Origin: Lachnobacterium bovis | GTDB taxonomy: Bacteria; Bacillota; Clostridia; Lachnospirales; Lachnospiraceae | Reading direction: 5' to 3' | Length of the DNA stretch: 64,000 nt | Assembly (NCBI RefSeq): GCF_900111325.1 | Contig: NZ_FOGW01000009.1 | Location: forward strand, 72,130 to 136,129 | Shown: positions 26,343-35,464 of the stretch, piece after piece | How positions within the stretch are numbered: position 1 is the stretch's first letter | Layout: the number at the start of each line of letters is the position of its first letter | Program-made: the position numbers and the translations under genes | Notes under the pieces: generated by a model | What the model was told of the DNA's origin: nothing | What the model saw: the letters and a program-made list of their open reading frames with translations, nothing else | Database searches by the model: none

Positions 26343-26711
26343 CTATAATACTTCTGGAGCTAAAGAAACAATTCTCATAAACTGTTTCTCACGAAGCTCA
26401 CGAGCTACTGGTCCAAAAATACGAGTTCCTCTTGGAGTATTGTCATCTTTAAGAATAACTGCTGCGTTTTCATCAAATTTAATATATGAACCATCTTTAC
26501 GACGGGCACCTTTTACTGTACGAACAACAACGGCTTTTACAACGTCACCTTTTTTTACAACGCCACCTGGTGTTGCATCTTTTACTGTAGCAACGATAAC
26601 ATCACCAATGTTCGCATATCTTCTAGTAGATCCACCCATAACGCGGATAACAAGTAATTCTTTTGCTCCTGTATTATCAGCGACTTTGAGTCTACTTTCC
26701 TGCTGTACCAT
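26343..26711 (-). CDS. rplN: 50S ribosomal protein L14
   Basis: A 122-residue protein. MVQQESRLKVADNTGAKELLV and GTRIFGPVARELREKQFMRIVSLAPEVL are highly conserved. It lies 18 bases after rpsQ and 13 before rplX. Confidence 0.98.
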   Translation of the reverse strand: MVQQESRLKVADNTGAKELLVIRVMGGSTRRYANIGDVIVATVKDATPGGVVKKGDVVKAVVVRTVKGARRKDGSYIKFDENAAVILKDDNTPRGTRIFGPVARELREKQFMRIVSLAPEVL

Positions 26712-26729
26712 GCTTGTAGCCTCCTTTGA

Positions 26730-26987
26730 TTATTTTGCTCTTTCTATTACTTCTACAAGTCTCCATCTCTTATCTTTTGATAGAGGTCTTGTTTCCATTA
26801 CTTTTACTTTATCACCGATTTTAGCATCGTTTAATTCATCATGTGCTTTTAATTTATATGTCTTTTTAACGATCTTGTTGTAAAGTGGATGTCTTTCGTT
26901 GTTAAGAACTGCAACAGTAATTGTTTTGTTCATCTTGTCACTTACAACAACACCAATACGTGTTTTTCTAAGATTTCTTCCTTCCAC
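26730..26987 (-). CDS. rpsQ: 30S ribosomal protein S17
   Basis: An 85-residue OB-fold protein. RKTRIGVVVSDKMNKTITVAV and the end ETRPLSKDKRWRLVEVIERAK are typical. Confidence 0.98.
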   Translation of the reverse strand: MEGRNLRKTRIGVVVSDKMNKTITVAVLNNERHPLYNKIVKKTYKLKAHDELNDAKIGDKVKVMETRPLSKDKRWRLVEVIERAK

Positions 26988-27017
26988 GATATAAATCTCC
27001 TTTCTGTAGGATATCGA

Positions 27018-27224
27018 TTACTCTGCAACTTTTGATTTTTCAGTAATAACAGTTTGAATTCTTGCGATATCTCTTCTAACAAGTTTAATTCTAGCTGTGT
27101 TAGTCAACTGATTTGTTGCATTCTGGAATCTCAAATTGAAAAGTTCTTTTTTTGCTTCTACAAGCTTAGCCTGTAAATCTTCAACAGACTGTGCTTTTAA
27201 TTCATTAATATAATTATTTTTCAT
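27018..27224 (-). CDS. rpmC: 50S ribosomal protein L29
   Basis: A 68-residue protein near the exit tunnel. LVEAKKELFNLRFQNATNQL and RIKLVRRDIARIQTVI are conserved. The ATG at 27222-27224 has GGCGGTGA upstream; a GTG three codons earlier is possible. The start lies inside the end of rplP (11-base overlap), which points to coupled translation. Confidence 0.96.
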   Translation of the reverse strand: MKNNYINELKAQSVEDLQAKLVEAKKELFNLRFQNATNQLTNTARIKLVRRDIARIQTVITEKSKVAE

Positions 27225-27651
27225 TTGATTCACCGCCTTCTAAATCTGCACGAGAAACTATCTTACATCTGCAAGGTAATTTGTGTGTAGCAAGACGTAA
27301 AGCTTCTTTAGCAACGTCTTCAGGTACACCTGCGATCTCAAATAATACTCTTCCTGGCTTAACAACTGCTACCCAGTACTCAAGGGATCCTTTACCTTTA
27401 CCCATACGAACACCCATAGGTTTACGTGTTACAGGTTTTTCTGGGAAAATTTTGATCCAAACTTTACCACCACGTTTTACGTGTCTTGTCATAGCTACAC
27501 GGGCTGCTTCGATCTGATTAGATTTAATCCAACATGGATCTAAAGCTACGATACCGTACTCACCATAAGTGATTTTGTTACCTCTTGTAGCTTTTCCAGC
27601 CATAGAACCACGGAACTGTTTACGATGTTTTACTCTCTTTGGCATTAACAT
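27214..27651 (-). CDS. rplP: 50S ribosomal protein L16
   Basis: A 145-residue protein near the peptidyl transferase centre. MPKRVKHRKQFRGSMAGKATRGN and RMGKGKGSLEYWVAVVKPGRVLFE are conserved. The first ATG, two codons before MPKR, fits the SD spacing best. Confidence 0.98.
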   Translation of the reverse strand: MLMPKRVKHRKQFRGSMAGKATRGNKITYGEYGIVALDPCWIKSNQIEAARVAMTRHVKRGGKVWIKIFPEKPVTRKPMGVRMGKGKGSLEYWVAVVKPGRVLFEIAGVPEDVAKEALRLATHKLPCRCKIVSRADLEGGESNEK

Positions 27652-27653
27652 AA

Positions 27654-28310
27654 TTATTTAGCTCCTCCTTCCTTATTAGCTCTTGTAGGAAGTACCTCTC
27701 CTTTATAGATCCAAACTTTAACACCAACTTTACCATAAGTTGTATCTGCTTCAGCGAATCCATAATCAATGTCAGCTCTTAATGTCTGAAGTGGAATAGT
27801 TCCATCACTGTAACTTTCTGTACGAGCCATATCAGCACCGCCAAGACGTCCAGAACATGTTGTTTTGATACCCTTAACTCCTGATTTCATAGCTCTTCCC
27901 ATACAAGATTTCATTGCTCTACGGAAAGAAACACGGTTCTCTAACTGTAATGCAATGTTCTCAGCTACTAACTGAGCATCTTTGTCTGGTCTTTTTACTT
28001 CTTTAATATCGATAACTAGTTTTTTAGATGTTAATTTCTGAACTTCTGCTTTAACTTTCTCAATTTCAGCTCCGCCCTTACCAATTACAACACCTGGTCT
28101 AGCTGTATAAATGATAACTTTTACACGATCAGATGATCTTTCAATATCAATCTTTGAAACACCAGCTGCGTATAACTTATTTTTCAAAAAAGTTCTGATT
28201 TCATGATCTTCTACTAAGTAATCAGCGAAATCTTTGTCTGCATACCATTTTGAGTTCCAGTCTTTGATTACGCCAACTCTTAAGCCATGAGGATTAACTT
28301 TCTGTCCCAT
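27654..28310 (-). CDS. rpsC: 30S ribosomal protein S3
   Basis: A 218-residue protein at the mRNA entry site, with a KH domain (RPGVVIGKGGAEIEKVKAEV, about residues 70-90). MGQKVNPHGLRVGVIKDWNSKWYAD is the usual start. It lies 11 bases after rplV and two before rplP. Confidence 0.98.
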   Translation of the reverse strand: MGQKVNPHGLRVGVIKDWNSKWYADKDFADYLVEDHEIRTFLKNKLYAAGVSKIDIERSSDRVKVIIYTARPGVVIGKGGAEIEKVKAEVQKLTSKKLVIDIKEVKRPDKDAQLVAENIALQLENRVSFRRAMKSCMGRAMKSGVKGIKTTCSGRLGGADMARTESYSDGTIPLQTLRADIDYGFAEADTTYGKVGVKVWIYKGEVLPTRANKEGGAK

Positions 28311-28321
28311 GAATTCTCCTC

Positions 28322-28708
28322 CTATCTTTCATCTAGCACAATTGTGATGTGGCTCATTCTTTTTTCGATTCTATAAGCTCTTCCTTGTGCTCTAGGTTTG
28401 ATTCTCTTCATTGTTGGTCCCTTGTTAGCATAGCATTCAGCTACTACAAGGTTCTCTTCTCTCATACCGTTATTGTTAACAGCGTTTGCAATAGCTGATC
28501 TTAATAACTTTTCAACAAGACTTGAAGCATATCTTGGATTGTACATTACAATACCAAGAGCTGTCTGTACGTCTTTTCCACGAATAGCATCTAAAACGAA
28601 ACATGCCTTCTGAACAGATACTCTTGCGTAAGATAACTTAGCTGAAGGTCTGTTGTCTTTAACTGCATTTCTATCTCTTTTAATTTGTGATCTATGTCCT
28701 CTTGCCAT
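28322..28708 (-). CDS. rplV: 50S ribosomal protein L22
   Basis: A 128-residue protein lining the exit tunnel. LSYARVSVQKACFVLDAIRG and GPTMKRIKPRAQGRAYRIEKRMSHITIVL are conserved. Confidence 0.98.
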   Translation of the reverse strand: MARGHRSQIKRDRNAVKDNRPSAKLSYARVSVQKACFVLDAIRGKDVQTALGIVMYNPRYASSLVEKLLRSAIANAVNNNGMREENLVVAECYANKGPTMKRIKPRAQGRAYRIEKRMSHITIVLDER

Positions 28709-28735
28709 GGTTAGAACCTCCTTTCAGTAATCTTA

Positions 28736-29020
28736 CTATCTGCCTACTGCAGATTTCTTTTCATCCGCTCCATGACCTCTGTAAGTTCTTGTAGATACGA
28801 ACTCACCAAGTTTATGTCCAACCATATCTTCTGTAATATATACAGGTACGTGTTTTCTACCATCATGAACAGCAATTGTGTGTCCAACGAAAGATGGGAA
28901 AATTGTTGAACGACGTGACCAAGTTTTGATTACTTGATTTTCGCCAGAAGCGTTCATCGCATCAACTTTTTTTAATAAGCTTTCGTCAGCAAATGGTCCT
29001 TTTTTAAGTGAACGTGCCAT
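28736..29020 (-). CDS. rpsS: 30S ribosomal protein S19
   Basis: A 94-residue head protein. MARSLKKGPFADESLLKKVD and YITEDMVGHKLGEFVSTRTYRGHG are conserved. Confidence 0.98.
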   Translation of the reverse strand: MARSLKKGPFADESLLKKVDAMNASGENQVIKTWSRRSTIFPSFVGHTIAVHDGRKHVPVYITEDMVGHKLGEFVSTRTYRGHGADEKKSAVGR

Positions 29021-29036
29021 TATAATAACCTCCTAA

Positions 29037-29879
29037 TTATTTGATTGCCTTACCATCTCTTCTTCTTATGATAAGTTTGTTAGAATGTTTATTTTTCTTT
29101 CTTGTCTTCAATCCAAGAGCTGGTTTACCCCAAGGAGTCATTGGTCCTGAACGTCCAACTGGAGCTTTACCTTCACCACCACCGTGTGGATGGTCATTAG
29201 GGTTCATAACAGATCCACGAACTGTAGGACGAATACCCATGTGACGTTTACGACCAGCTTTACCGATATTAATAAGGTTATGTTCAGCATTACCTACAAC
29301 ACCGATTGTAGCACGACATGTGATTGGTACTAATCTCATTTCTCCTGAAGGAAGACGTAATGTAGCATACTTTCCTTCTTTAGCCATTAACTGAGCTGCA
29401 TTACCTGCAGAACGAACTAACTGTCCACCTCTACCTGGCATGATTTCGATATTGTGAATTTGTGTACCAACTGGAATATTTTCAAGTGGTAAGCAGTTAC
29501 CAACACGAACTTCTGCTTCTGGTCCGTTCATAACTACCATTCCATCTGTAAGTCCCTGTGGAGCTAAGATGTATGATTTTCTACCATCAGCATATACGAT
29601 TAACGCAATGTTTGAAGTTCTGTTTGGATCATACTCGATACCGATAACTTTTGCTGGAATACCATCAATGTTTCTCTTAAAATCGATTAATCTATATTTC
29701 TTTCTGTTTCCACCACCATGGTGTCTAACTGTAATTTTACCCTGATTGTTACGACCAGCGTGTTTCTTTAATGGTGCTAATAATGATTTCTCAGGAGTTG
29801 TTTTTGTAATCTCTGCGAAATCTGAGCCAGTCATATTTCTTCTAGAAGGTGTATATGGGTTATATGTCTTAATTCCCAT
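29037..29879 (-). CDS. rplB: 50S ribosomal protein L2
   Basis: A 280-residue core protein near the peptidyl transferase centre. GRNNQGKITVRHHGGGNRKKYRLIDFKR and RGSVMNPNDHPHGGGEGKAPVGR carry the conserved RNA-binding and His residues. It lies 16 bases before rpsS. Confidence 0.98.
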   Translation of the reverse strand: MGIKTYNPYTPSRRNMTGSDFAEITKTTPEKSLLAPLKKHAGRNNQGKITVRHHGGGNRKKYRLIDFKRNIDGIPAKVIGIEYDPNRTSNIALIVYADGRKSYILAPQGLTDGMVVMNGPEAEVRVGNCLPLENIPVGTQIHNIEIMPGRGGQLVRSAGNAAQLMAKEGKYATLRLPSGEMRLVPITCRATIGVVGNAEHNLINIGKAGRKRHMGIRPTVRGSVMNPNDHPHGGGEGKAPVGRSGPMTPWGKPALGLKTRKKNKHSNKLIIRRRDGKAIK

Positions 29880-29938
29880 TCTCTTTCTCCTTTCGATTTT
29901 TTATCGCACTTTTCTGTGCATATTCTTCTTCGCTGTTA

Positions 29939-30238
29939 TTAAGCTTCTGCGAAAAGTTCAATATCTTCACTTTCAGCTGTAAGTGTAACGATTGCTTTCT
30001 TAGTTTTAGCAGTTTTACCGTAAACCATTCCACGGCGTTTTTTCTTTCCAGAGCAGTTCATTGTATTTACTTTTGCAACAACTGTTCCTGGGAACATTTT
30101 CTCAACTGCATTTTTAATCATAGTTTTGTTAGCTTCTGGATGAACTAAAAATGTATATTTCTTTTCAGCCATAGCTCCCATACTCTTCTCAGTTACTACT
30201 GGTTTGAGGATTACATCATAGTATTTAATATCAGCCAT
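29939..30238 (-). CDS. rplW: 50S ribosomal protein L23
   Basis: A 99-residue exit-tunnel protein and docking site for trigger factor and SRP. DVILKPVVTEKSMGAMAEKKYTF is typical. It overlaps the rplD stop by one base, so translation is coupled. Confidence 0.98.
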   Translation of the reverse strand: MADIKYYDVILKPVVTEKSMGAMAEKKYTFLVHPEANKTMIKNAVEKMFPGTVVAKVNTMNCSGKKKRRGMVYGKTAKTKKAIVTLTAESEDIELFAEA

Positions 30239-30858
30239 TATGCATATACCTCCTCGATATTTTTAACAGCAGCTTTAGTTACGATAACTGTATCATATTT
30301 TAATACATCGTATACGTTAAGCTCATTAACCTGAGCTGTTTTAACAGTGTGGATATTTTTTGCAGATGCAATAACATTCTTGTTCATATCCTCTAATACA
30401 ACTAAAGCTTTATTTGTTTTAAGGTTATTTAAAACTTCAACAAATTTCTTTGTTTTGATTTCATCTAATTTTAAATCATCAACAACAACAAATTTTTCTT
30501 CTGAAACTTTTGATGTTAAAACTGATTTTAAAGCGATTCTCTTTTCTTTTTTGTTAATTTTGAAAGAGTAATCTCTTGGTGTTGGAGCGAATACCATTCC
30601 ACCACCTGTCCATTGTGGAGCTCTTGTAGAACCCTGTCTTGCATGACCTGTTCCTTTTTGTCTCCATGGTTTTCTTCCGCCTCCACGAACTTCAGAACGT
30701 GTTTTTGCTTTCTGTGTTCCTTGGCGATTATTTGCAAGCTGTTGAAGTACAGCCATGTGAACTAAGTGTTCATTTATTTCTACACCGAATACTGAATCAT
30801 TTAATTCAATTGATTCAACTTCAGCGCCTTCCATATTATAAACAGCTACTTTAGCCAT
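30238..30858 (-). CDS. rplD: 50S ribosomal protein L4
   Basis: A 206-residue protein with a tunnel-reaching loop (KAKTRSEVRGGGRKPWRQKGTGHARQGSTRAPQWTGGG). In E. coli L4 autoregulates the S10 operon; whether it binds the leader here is unknown. Confidence 0.98.
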   Translation of the reverse strand: MAKVAVYNMEGAEVESIELNDSVFGVEINEHLVHMAVLQQLANNRQGTQKAKTRSEVRGGGRKPWRQKGTGHARQGSTRAPQWTGGGMVFAPTPRDYSFKINKKEKRIALKSVLTSKVSEEKFVVVDDLKLDEIKTKKFVEVLNNLKTNKALVVLEDMNKNVIASAKNIHTVKTAQVNELNVYDVLKYDTVIVTKAAVKNIEEVYA

Positions 30859-30889
30859 CGTAAAGTTCCTCCTTTCTTAATTCAAGTGC

Positions 30890-31570
30890 TTATCTAACCT
30901 TGCAAGTCTCTTTAATAGTGATAAGTGACTTTTTAGCTCCTGGTACAGCACCTTTTACTAAAAGTAAATTGTTCTCAGCGTCAACTCTTACAACTTCAAG
31001 ATTCTGAATTGTAACTTTTACGCTACCCATGTGTCCTGGCATTCCTTTTCCTTTGAATACTCTACTTGGTGTTGAACAAGAACCGTTTGAACCCTGGTGA
31101 CGGTGGAATTTAGAACCGTGAGCCATAGGTCCTCTGTGCTGTCCTAATCTCTTGATTGCACCTTGGAATCCTTTACCTTTTGAAATTGCTGTAGCATCAA
31201 TCTTATCGCCTTCTGCGAAGATATCAGCTTTAATTTCATCTGCTAATTTGTACTCATCTGCGTTTTCAAATCTGAATTCTTTTACAAATCTCTTACCTGA
31301 AACACCTGCTTTTTCAAAATGTCCCATCTGAGCTTTGTTAAGGCCATGTCTATGACCAACTTTCTTGTTTCCATTAGCATCTTTGCTTACAACTTTTGCT
31401 ACCTTGTCAGCAAAACCAACCTGAACAGCGCTGTAACCATCATTCTCAACAGTTTTGATCTGTGTTACTACACAAGGACCAGCTTGTAATACTGTAACTG
31501 GTACTAATACGCCATCAGCATTGAAGATCTGTGTCATACCGACTTTTGTTGCTAAAATCGCTTTCTTCAT
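30890..31570 (-). CDS. rplC: 50S ribosomal protein L3
   Basis: A 226-residue early assembly protein. MKKAILATKVGMTQIFNADG and KGKGFQGAIKRLGQHRGPMAHGSKFHR are conserved. The 136-base spacer from rpsJ contains GC-richer stem-forming sequence (around 31600-31650) with no ORF. Confidence 0.98.
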   Translation of the reverse strand: MKKAILATKVGMTQIFNADGVLVPVTVLQAGPCVVTQIKTVENDGYSAVQVGFADKVAKVVSKDANGNKKVGHRHGLNKAQMGHFEKAGVSGKRFVKEFRFENADEYKLADEIKADIFAEGDKIDATAISKGKGFQGAIKRLGQHRGPMAHGSKFHRHQGSNGSCSTPSRVFKGKGMPGHMGSVKVTIQNLEVVRVDAENNLLLVKGAVPGAKKSLITIKETCKVR

Positions 31571-31706
31571 TTCTTTACCTCCTGTTTTCTACAGCGGAAC
31601 GCTTCTTGCTTATTATATAGAATAAATAAGTAGCGGACCCGTTCATCCTAGAGCAGTCAATCTATATTAACTAATCAGGGATATCTTAATTATTTTTTGA
31701 GAAATT

Positions 31707-32024
31707 TTATTTCTCTTTCATTTTGATATCGATAAATACACCAGCTGGTACTTCTAATCTTGATAAAGCATCAACAGTTTTCTGTGTTGGTGTTGTGATA
31801 TCAATAAGTCTCTTATGAGTTCTCTGCTCAAACTGCTCGCGTGAATCTTTATATTTGTGAACAGCTCTTAAGATAGTAACAACTTCCTTCTTTGTTGGAA
31901 GAGGTACTGGACCGCTCACCTGTGATCCGTTCTTCTTTACAGTTTCGATAATTTTTTTTGCTGATGAATCAACTAATTCGTGATCATAAGCTTTAAGAGT
32001 AATTCTCATTACTTGACTTGCCAT
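31707..32024 (-). CDS. rpsJ: 30S ribosomal protein S10
   Basis: A 105-residue first gene of the S10 cluster, also the NusE transcription antitermination factor. MRITLKAYDHELVDSSAKKI and SGPVPLPTKKEVVTILRAVHKYKDSREQFEQRTHKRLIDI are conserved. AAAGGAGG precedes the ATG by about 12 bases across a T-run. A roughly 225-base structured leader lies upstream. Confidence 0.98.
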   Translation of the reverse strand: MASQVMRITLKAYDHELVDSSAKKIIETVKKNGSQVSGPVPLPTKKEVVTILRAVHKYKDSREQFEQRTHKRLIDITTPTQKTVDALSRLEVPAGVFIDIKMKEK

Positions 32025-32062
32025 AAAAAAAGTCGCCTCCTTTTCGCACTTTTACTTCAGTA

Positions 32063-32163
32063 CGACAAGCGGTGACTGTACACTTCCCCGTGTGTGTCAT
32101 CTATTTGAACACACGTTATCCCTACACTTTGGTAGTCCATATTGTTTGTACAGTGACTTGTCG
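32063..32163 (-). ncRNA. Structured leader of the S10 operon
   Basis: A long stem: CGACAAG (32063-32069) with CTTGTCG (32157-32163), then ACTGTACA (32075-32082) with TGTACAGT (32147-32154), enclosing a smaller hairpin CGTGTGT/ACACACG near 32089-32116. It lies between the S10 promoter and rpsJ and is far richer in GC than the intergenic average. A role in ribosomal protein feedback is inferred from position only. Confidence 0.6.
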
Positions 32164-32256
32164 TCAGTTTCCTAACTTGACATTCGCTCCATGGAAAACC
32201 TACCACATCGGGTAGCAACCTCACATTTCATCGCTATCAATGTCACAGCAATTCAT

Positions 32257-32285
32257 ATTATAACCTAATATCATCTTTTTTGCAA
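32257..32285 (-). promoter_or_regulatory. S10 operon promoter
   Basis: Minus strand: -35 TTGCAA (32280-32285), 17-base spacer, -10 TATAAT (32257-32262). The transcript would start near 32250, about 225 bases before rpsJ. Confidence 0.8.
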
Positions 32286-32392
32286 CATATTTTCCGTTTT
32301 TATTTTTAAAATTTATCACCAATATTTACAAAAAATATTTTGCTTTTTTGTGCACTTTTTCATTCTTTAATTATGCTGTTTTAAAAACATAT

Positions 32393-33532
32393 TTATTCTC
32401 TTACAAGTACACTTACCACTTCTATGTGTTTAGTAAATGGAAATTGATCATATGGTGTCATTTCCTTTACTTTATAATTTTTCATTTCAAAATATTCCAA
32501 ATCTCTTTTTAATGTTTCAGGATTACAAGAAACATATACTATTCTATTTGGTGCAAGTTTTGATGCTGCTTCAATAAATTCTGGTGTACTTCCACTTCTA
32601 GGTGGATCCATAACAACAACGTCAACCTTCTCACCTTTGCTTGCTAACTTAAGCATAAATTCTGTTGCATCTTCATTATAGAACTTAATATTTCTACTAT
32701 TATTCTTTTTGGCATTAGTAATCGCATCTCTTATAGCATCTGAATTTAATTCAACGCCTATTACTTCTTTTGCTTTTTTACTCATTACAAGTCCGATAGT
32801 TCCAGTTCCACAATATGCATCTATCATTTTCTTCTTTAAAGAAGGTTTTGCATATTCAACTGCTTTATAATAAATTTTTTCTGTTTGCTCAGGATTAACC
32901 TGGTAAAAAGATGAAGGTGAAATTCTAAATGTCATTCCACATAATTTATCTTCTATAAAACCTTTACCATAAATTACTATATTTCTTTCTCCAAGAACCA
33001 TACTTGTTTTTTTGTCATTAACATTAATCACTACTGTGCTTATATTAGGATTATCTTTTCTTAATGCTTTTACGAAGTTATTCTTCGATGGTAGAATTGG
33101 TGATGATAATACTAACACAACCATTATTTCATTATTATAATAACTTTTTCTAATCATAACATGACGAAGCAAACCATAACCTGTATCTTCATCATACGTT
33201 TTAATTTTAAATGACTTCAATAAATTCTTAATGTCATTTATAATCTTCTTGCTTTCTAAATCTTCGATTTGGCACTCTGGAATATCAACCACATCATGTG
33301 TTCCTTCCTTATATGTACCAGCAATTACTTTTCCTTGTCTAGTAAAACTAAACGCTGCACTTACTTTATGTCTATAATTATATGGATTTTTCATTCCAAC
33401 AATATTTTGAACTCTTCCATATTTACCAAGTAATTTATTTATATATTTTTGTTTTTTACTTAATTGTTCATCATATGAAATGCCTTGGTAATCACAACCT
33501 CCACATTTCTTTTTATATTTACAAGCTTCCAT
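32393..33532 (-). CDS. 23S rRNA (uracil-5-)-methyltransferase, RlmCD/RumA family
   Basis: A 379-residue SAM-dependent enzyme making 5-methyluridine in rRNA. The N-terminal cysteines CKYKKKCGGCDYQ plus a Cys in PECQIED (about residue 83) look like the 4Fe-4S ligand set. FYQVNPEQTEKIY, DAYCGTGTIGL (SAM site), MDPPRSG and the catalytic Cys in VSCNPETLKRDL are all present. It lacks an N-terminal TRAM domain, so is shorter than many homologues (about 450). Gram-positive members usually modify U747 and U1939; which site is targeted here cannot be read. Confidence 0.9.
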   Translation of the reverse strand: MEACKYKKKCGGCDYQGISYDEQLSKKQKYINKLLGKYGRVQNIVGMKNPYNYRHKVSAAFSFTRQGKVIAGTYKEGTHDVVDIPECQIEDLESKKIINDIKNLLKSFKIKTYDEDTGYGLLRHVMIRKSYYNNEIMVVLVLSSPILPSKNNFVKALRKDNPNISTVVINVNDKKTSMVLGERNIVIYGKGFIEDKLCGMTFRISPSSFYQVNPEQTEKIYYKAVEYAKPSLKKKMIDAYCGTGTIGLVMSKKAKEVIGVELNSDAIRDAITNAKKNNSRNIKFYNEDATEFMLKLASKGEKVDVVVMDPPRSGSTPEFIEAASKLAPNRIVYVSCNPETLKRDLEYFEMKNYKVKEMTPYDQFPFTKHIEVVSVLVRE

Positions 33533-33687
33533 CTTGTCTCCTTCTAAACGATTTTTAATTATCTAGCGCATACTATTCTAGCACAGCCTTTTTAGTTAAT
33601 CCAGTTAATTTTTTATTAAAACTATGCTATACTTATTTTATTATTCTTTATTATTCTTTATTATATCTATACAAAAGGAGGTTCGTA

Positions 33688-34071
33688 ATGGATAGAAGTG
33701 AACTAGCTGTTTCCTATAAACATGACGGCTACAATTGTTGCCAGGCTGTACTTAAAGCCTTTTCTGATTTAACTGATATGGATGATGCTATGGTTCGAAA
33801 CATCGGAAGTAGCTTTGGAATTGGAATGGGCTGTTTTGAAGGAACTTGCGGAGCTTTAATCGGAGCTTCAATTGTTGCTGGCTGTATCCCAAGTGTAAAT
33901 CCTAAAAATCCTTCAAATGGTAAATTACTATTAAGTTATTTTTCTCAAGCATGCGGTGATACTATTTGTAAAAATATAAAGGGCATTGAATCCGGAAATA
34001 TGCTATGCTCTTGTGATAATTGTGTAAGACACGCTGTTTATGCAATTGAAAACGAATTATTACACAAATAA
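33688..34071 (+). CDS. C_GCAxxG_C_C family cysteine-rich protein
   Basis: A 127-residue protein with the spaced cysteine pattern that names the family: NCCQAV, GCFEGTCGALIGA, ACGDTICKNI and CSCDNCVRHA. Members are often near redox or metal functions but have no established activity; a metal or Fe-S role is only suggested. AAAGGAGG lies seven bases before the ATG. It stands alone, divergent from the rRNA methyltransferase gene, and ends at a strong terminator. Confidence 0.85.
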   Translation: MDRSELAVSYKHDGYNCCQAVLKAFSDLTDMDDAMVRNIGSSFGIGMGCFEGTCGALIGASIVAGCIPSVNPKNPSNGKLLLSYFSQACGDTICKNIKGIESGNMLCSCDNCVRHAVYAIENELLHK

Positions 34072-34075
34072 AAAG

Positions 34076-34132
34076 CTGTACTAGTCTCAATGTTTAGCCA
34101 AGCAACGGCCTTTAGAGATTAGTACAGTTTTT
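34076..34132 (+). terminator. Terminator after the cysteine-rich protein gene
   Basis: CTGTACTAGTCTC (34076-34088) pairs with GAGATTAGTACAG (34115-34127) with one G-T pair, followed by T5. The A4 on the left means it may also work on the minus strand. Confidence 0.85.
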
Positions 34133-34206
34133 CTGTTTCTACCTATTAATAGATATCTTCTATTTACATTAGAATTTATCCATAAAGGATTCTTTTAAAC
34201 TCTAAT

Positions 34207-35412
34207 TTATTTTTCATCAACAACTTGAAAAATATAAAATTTCAAATAATAACTTTCATCAGCTGCCCATAAAATAGGATGATCTGGTGACTGAGTTCTA
34301 AATTCAACCTGTTTTAATCGTTTATGTACATTTCTTGCAGCCTGACCTATTGTCTTTGTAAAAAGCTCATAGTCCATAAAATGAGAACATGAACATGTTG
34401 CTAAATAACCACCATCTTTTACTAATTTCATTCCACGAAGGTTAATTTCTCTATATCCTTTTACTGCATTTTTTATTGAATTTTTTGATTTAGTAAATGC
34501 AGGTGGATCAAGAATTACAACATCAAACTTTTCACCTTTTTTCTCTAATTCTGGTAACAATTCAAAAACATCTTCGCATTTAAAGTTAACAACATTCTCT
34601 AAACCATTTAATTTAGCATTTTCAGTAGCTTGATTAACTGCAAGTTCTGAGGCATCAACACCTGTCACACTCTTTGCACCTGCGATTCCTGCGTTTAAAG
34701 CAAATGAACCTGTATGTGTGAAACAATCAAGTACCTTTGCACCCTTACACAATTTTTGAATTGATAATCTGTTATATTTTTGATCTAAAAAGAAACCTGT
34801 CTTTTGACCATCTTTAACATCTACTATGTATTTAACACCATTTTCGATTATTTCAACATTTGTGTCAAACTCTTCTCCAATAAATCCTTTAACTTTCTTT
34901 AAACCTTCTTTAATACGCTCTTTAGCATCACTTCTTTCGTAAACACCTTTTATTTTAATTCCATCGTTCAATAGAATTTTCTTTAAAAGTTCTACTATTC
35001 TAAGCTTAAATTGTTCCATTCCAAGTGCCAAACATTGAACAACTAATACATCTGAAAATTTATCAATAACAAGTCCTGGCAAGAAGTCAGCATCTCCAAA
35101 AACAATTCTACAGCTACTTGTATCAACTGTTTTCTTTCGATAGTCCCACGCTTCTTGCAATCTTATTTTTAGAAATTCATCATCTATCTCTTGTTCAATA
35201 TTTCTTGTCATTAATCTTACTCTAATTTTAGAATTCTGATTAATGAATCCTCTACCCATTGGGTATCCGTCAAAATCGTGAACCATTACTACATCGCCGT
35301 TTTTAAAGGTTCCGACAATTGTATCAATTTCGTTATCAAAAACCCATAAACCGCCTGATTTTAAAATTTTACCTTGACCTTTTTTTAATGTTACTATTGT
35401 ATGATTTTTCAT
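34207..35412 (-). CDS. Class I rRNA large subunit methyltransferase, RlmI family
   Basis: A 401-residue SAM-dependent enzyme. An N-terminal PUA-like domain (about 1-85; KGQGKILKSGGLWVFDNEID) is followed by the EEHEE and Rossmann methyltransferase domain: GQKTGFFLDQKYNR, VLDCFTHTGSFALNAGIAGAK, DPPAFTKSK and a late SCSHF with the catalytic Cys. E. coli RlmI makes m5C1962 in 23S rRNA; the same is likely here. It is a single-gene unit. Confidence 0.88.
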   Translation of the reverse strand: MKNHTIVTLKKGQGKILKSGGLWVFDNEIDTIVGTFKNGDVVMVHDFDGYPMGRGFINQNSKIRVRLMTRNIEQEIDDEFLKIRLQEAWDYRKKTVDTSSCRIVFGDADFLPGLVIDKFSDVLVVQCLALGMEQFKLRIVELLKKILLNDGIKIKGVYERSDAKERIKEGLKKVKGFIGEEFDTNVEIIENGVKYIVDVKDGQKTGFFLDQKYNRLSIQKLCKGAKVLDCFTHTGSFALNAGIAGAKSVTGVDASELAVNQATENAKLNGLENVVNFKCEDVFELLPELEKKGEKFDVVILDPPAFTKSKNSIKNAVKGYREINLRGMKLVKDGGYLATCSCSHFMDYELFTKTIGQAARNVHKRLKQVEFRTQSPDHPILWAADESYYLKFYIFQVVDEK

Positions 35413-35464
35413 TTTATATCCTTTTTCTTAAACTTTGTTTATTTTGTTATTTGTAAAACTTTCC

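Noticed and set aside
26440..26883. 147-codon plus-strand frame across rplN/rpsQ
   Set aside because: Antisense shadow of two conserved ribosomal protein genes.
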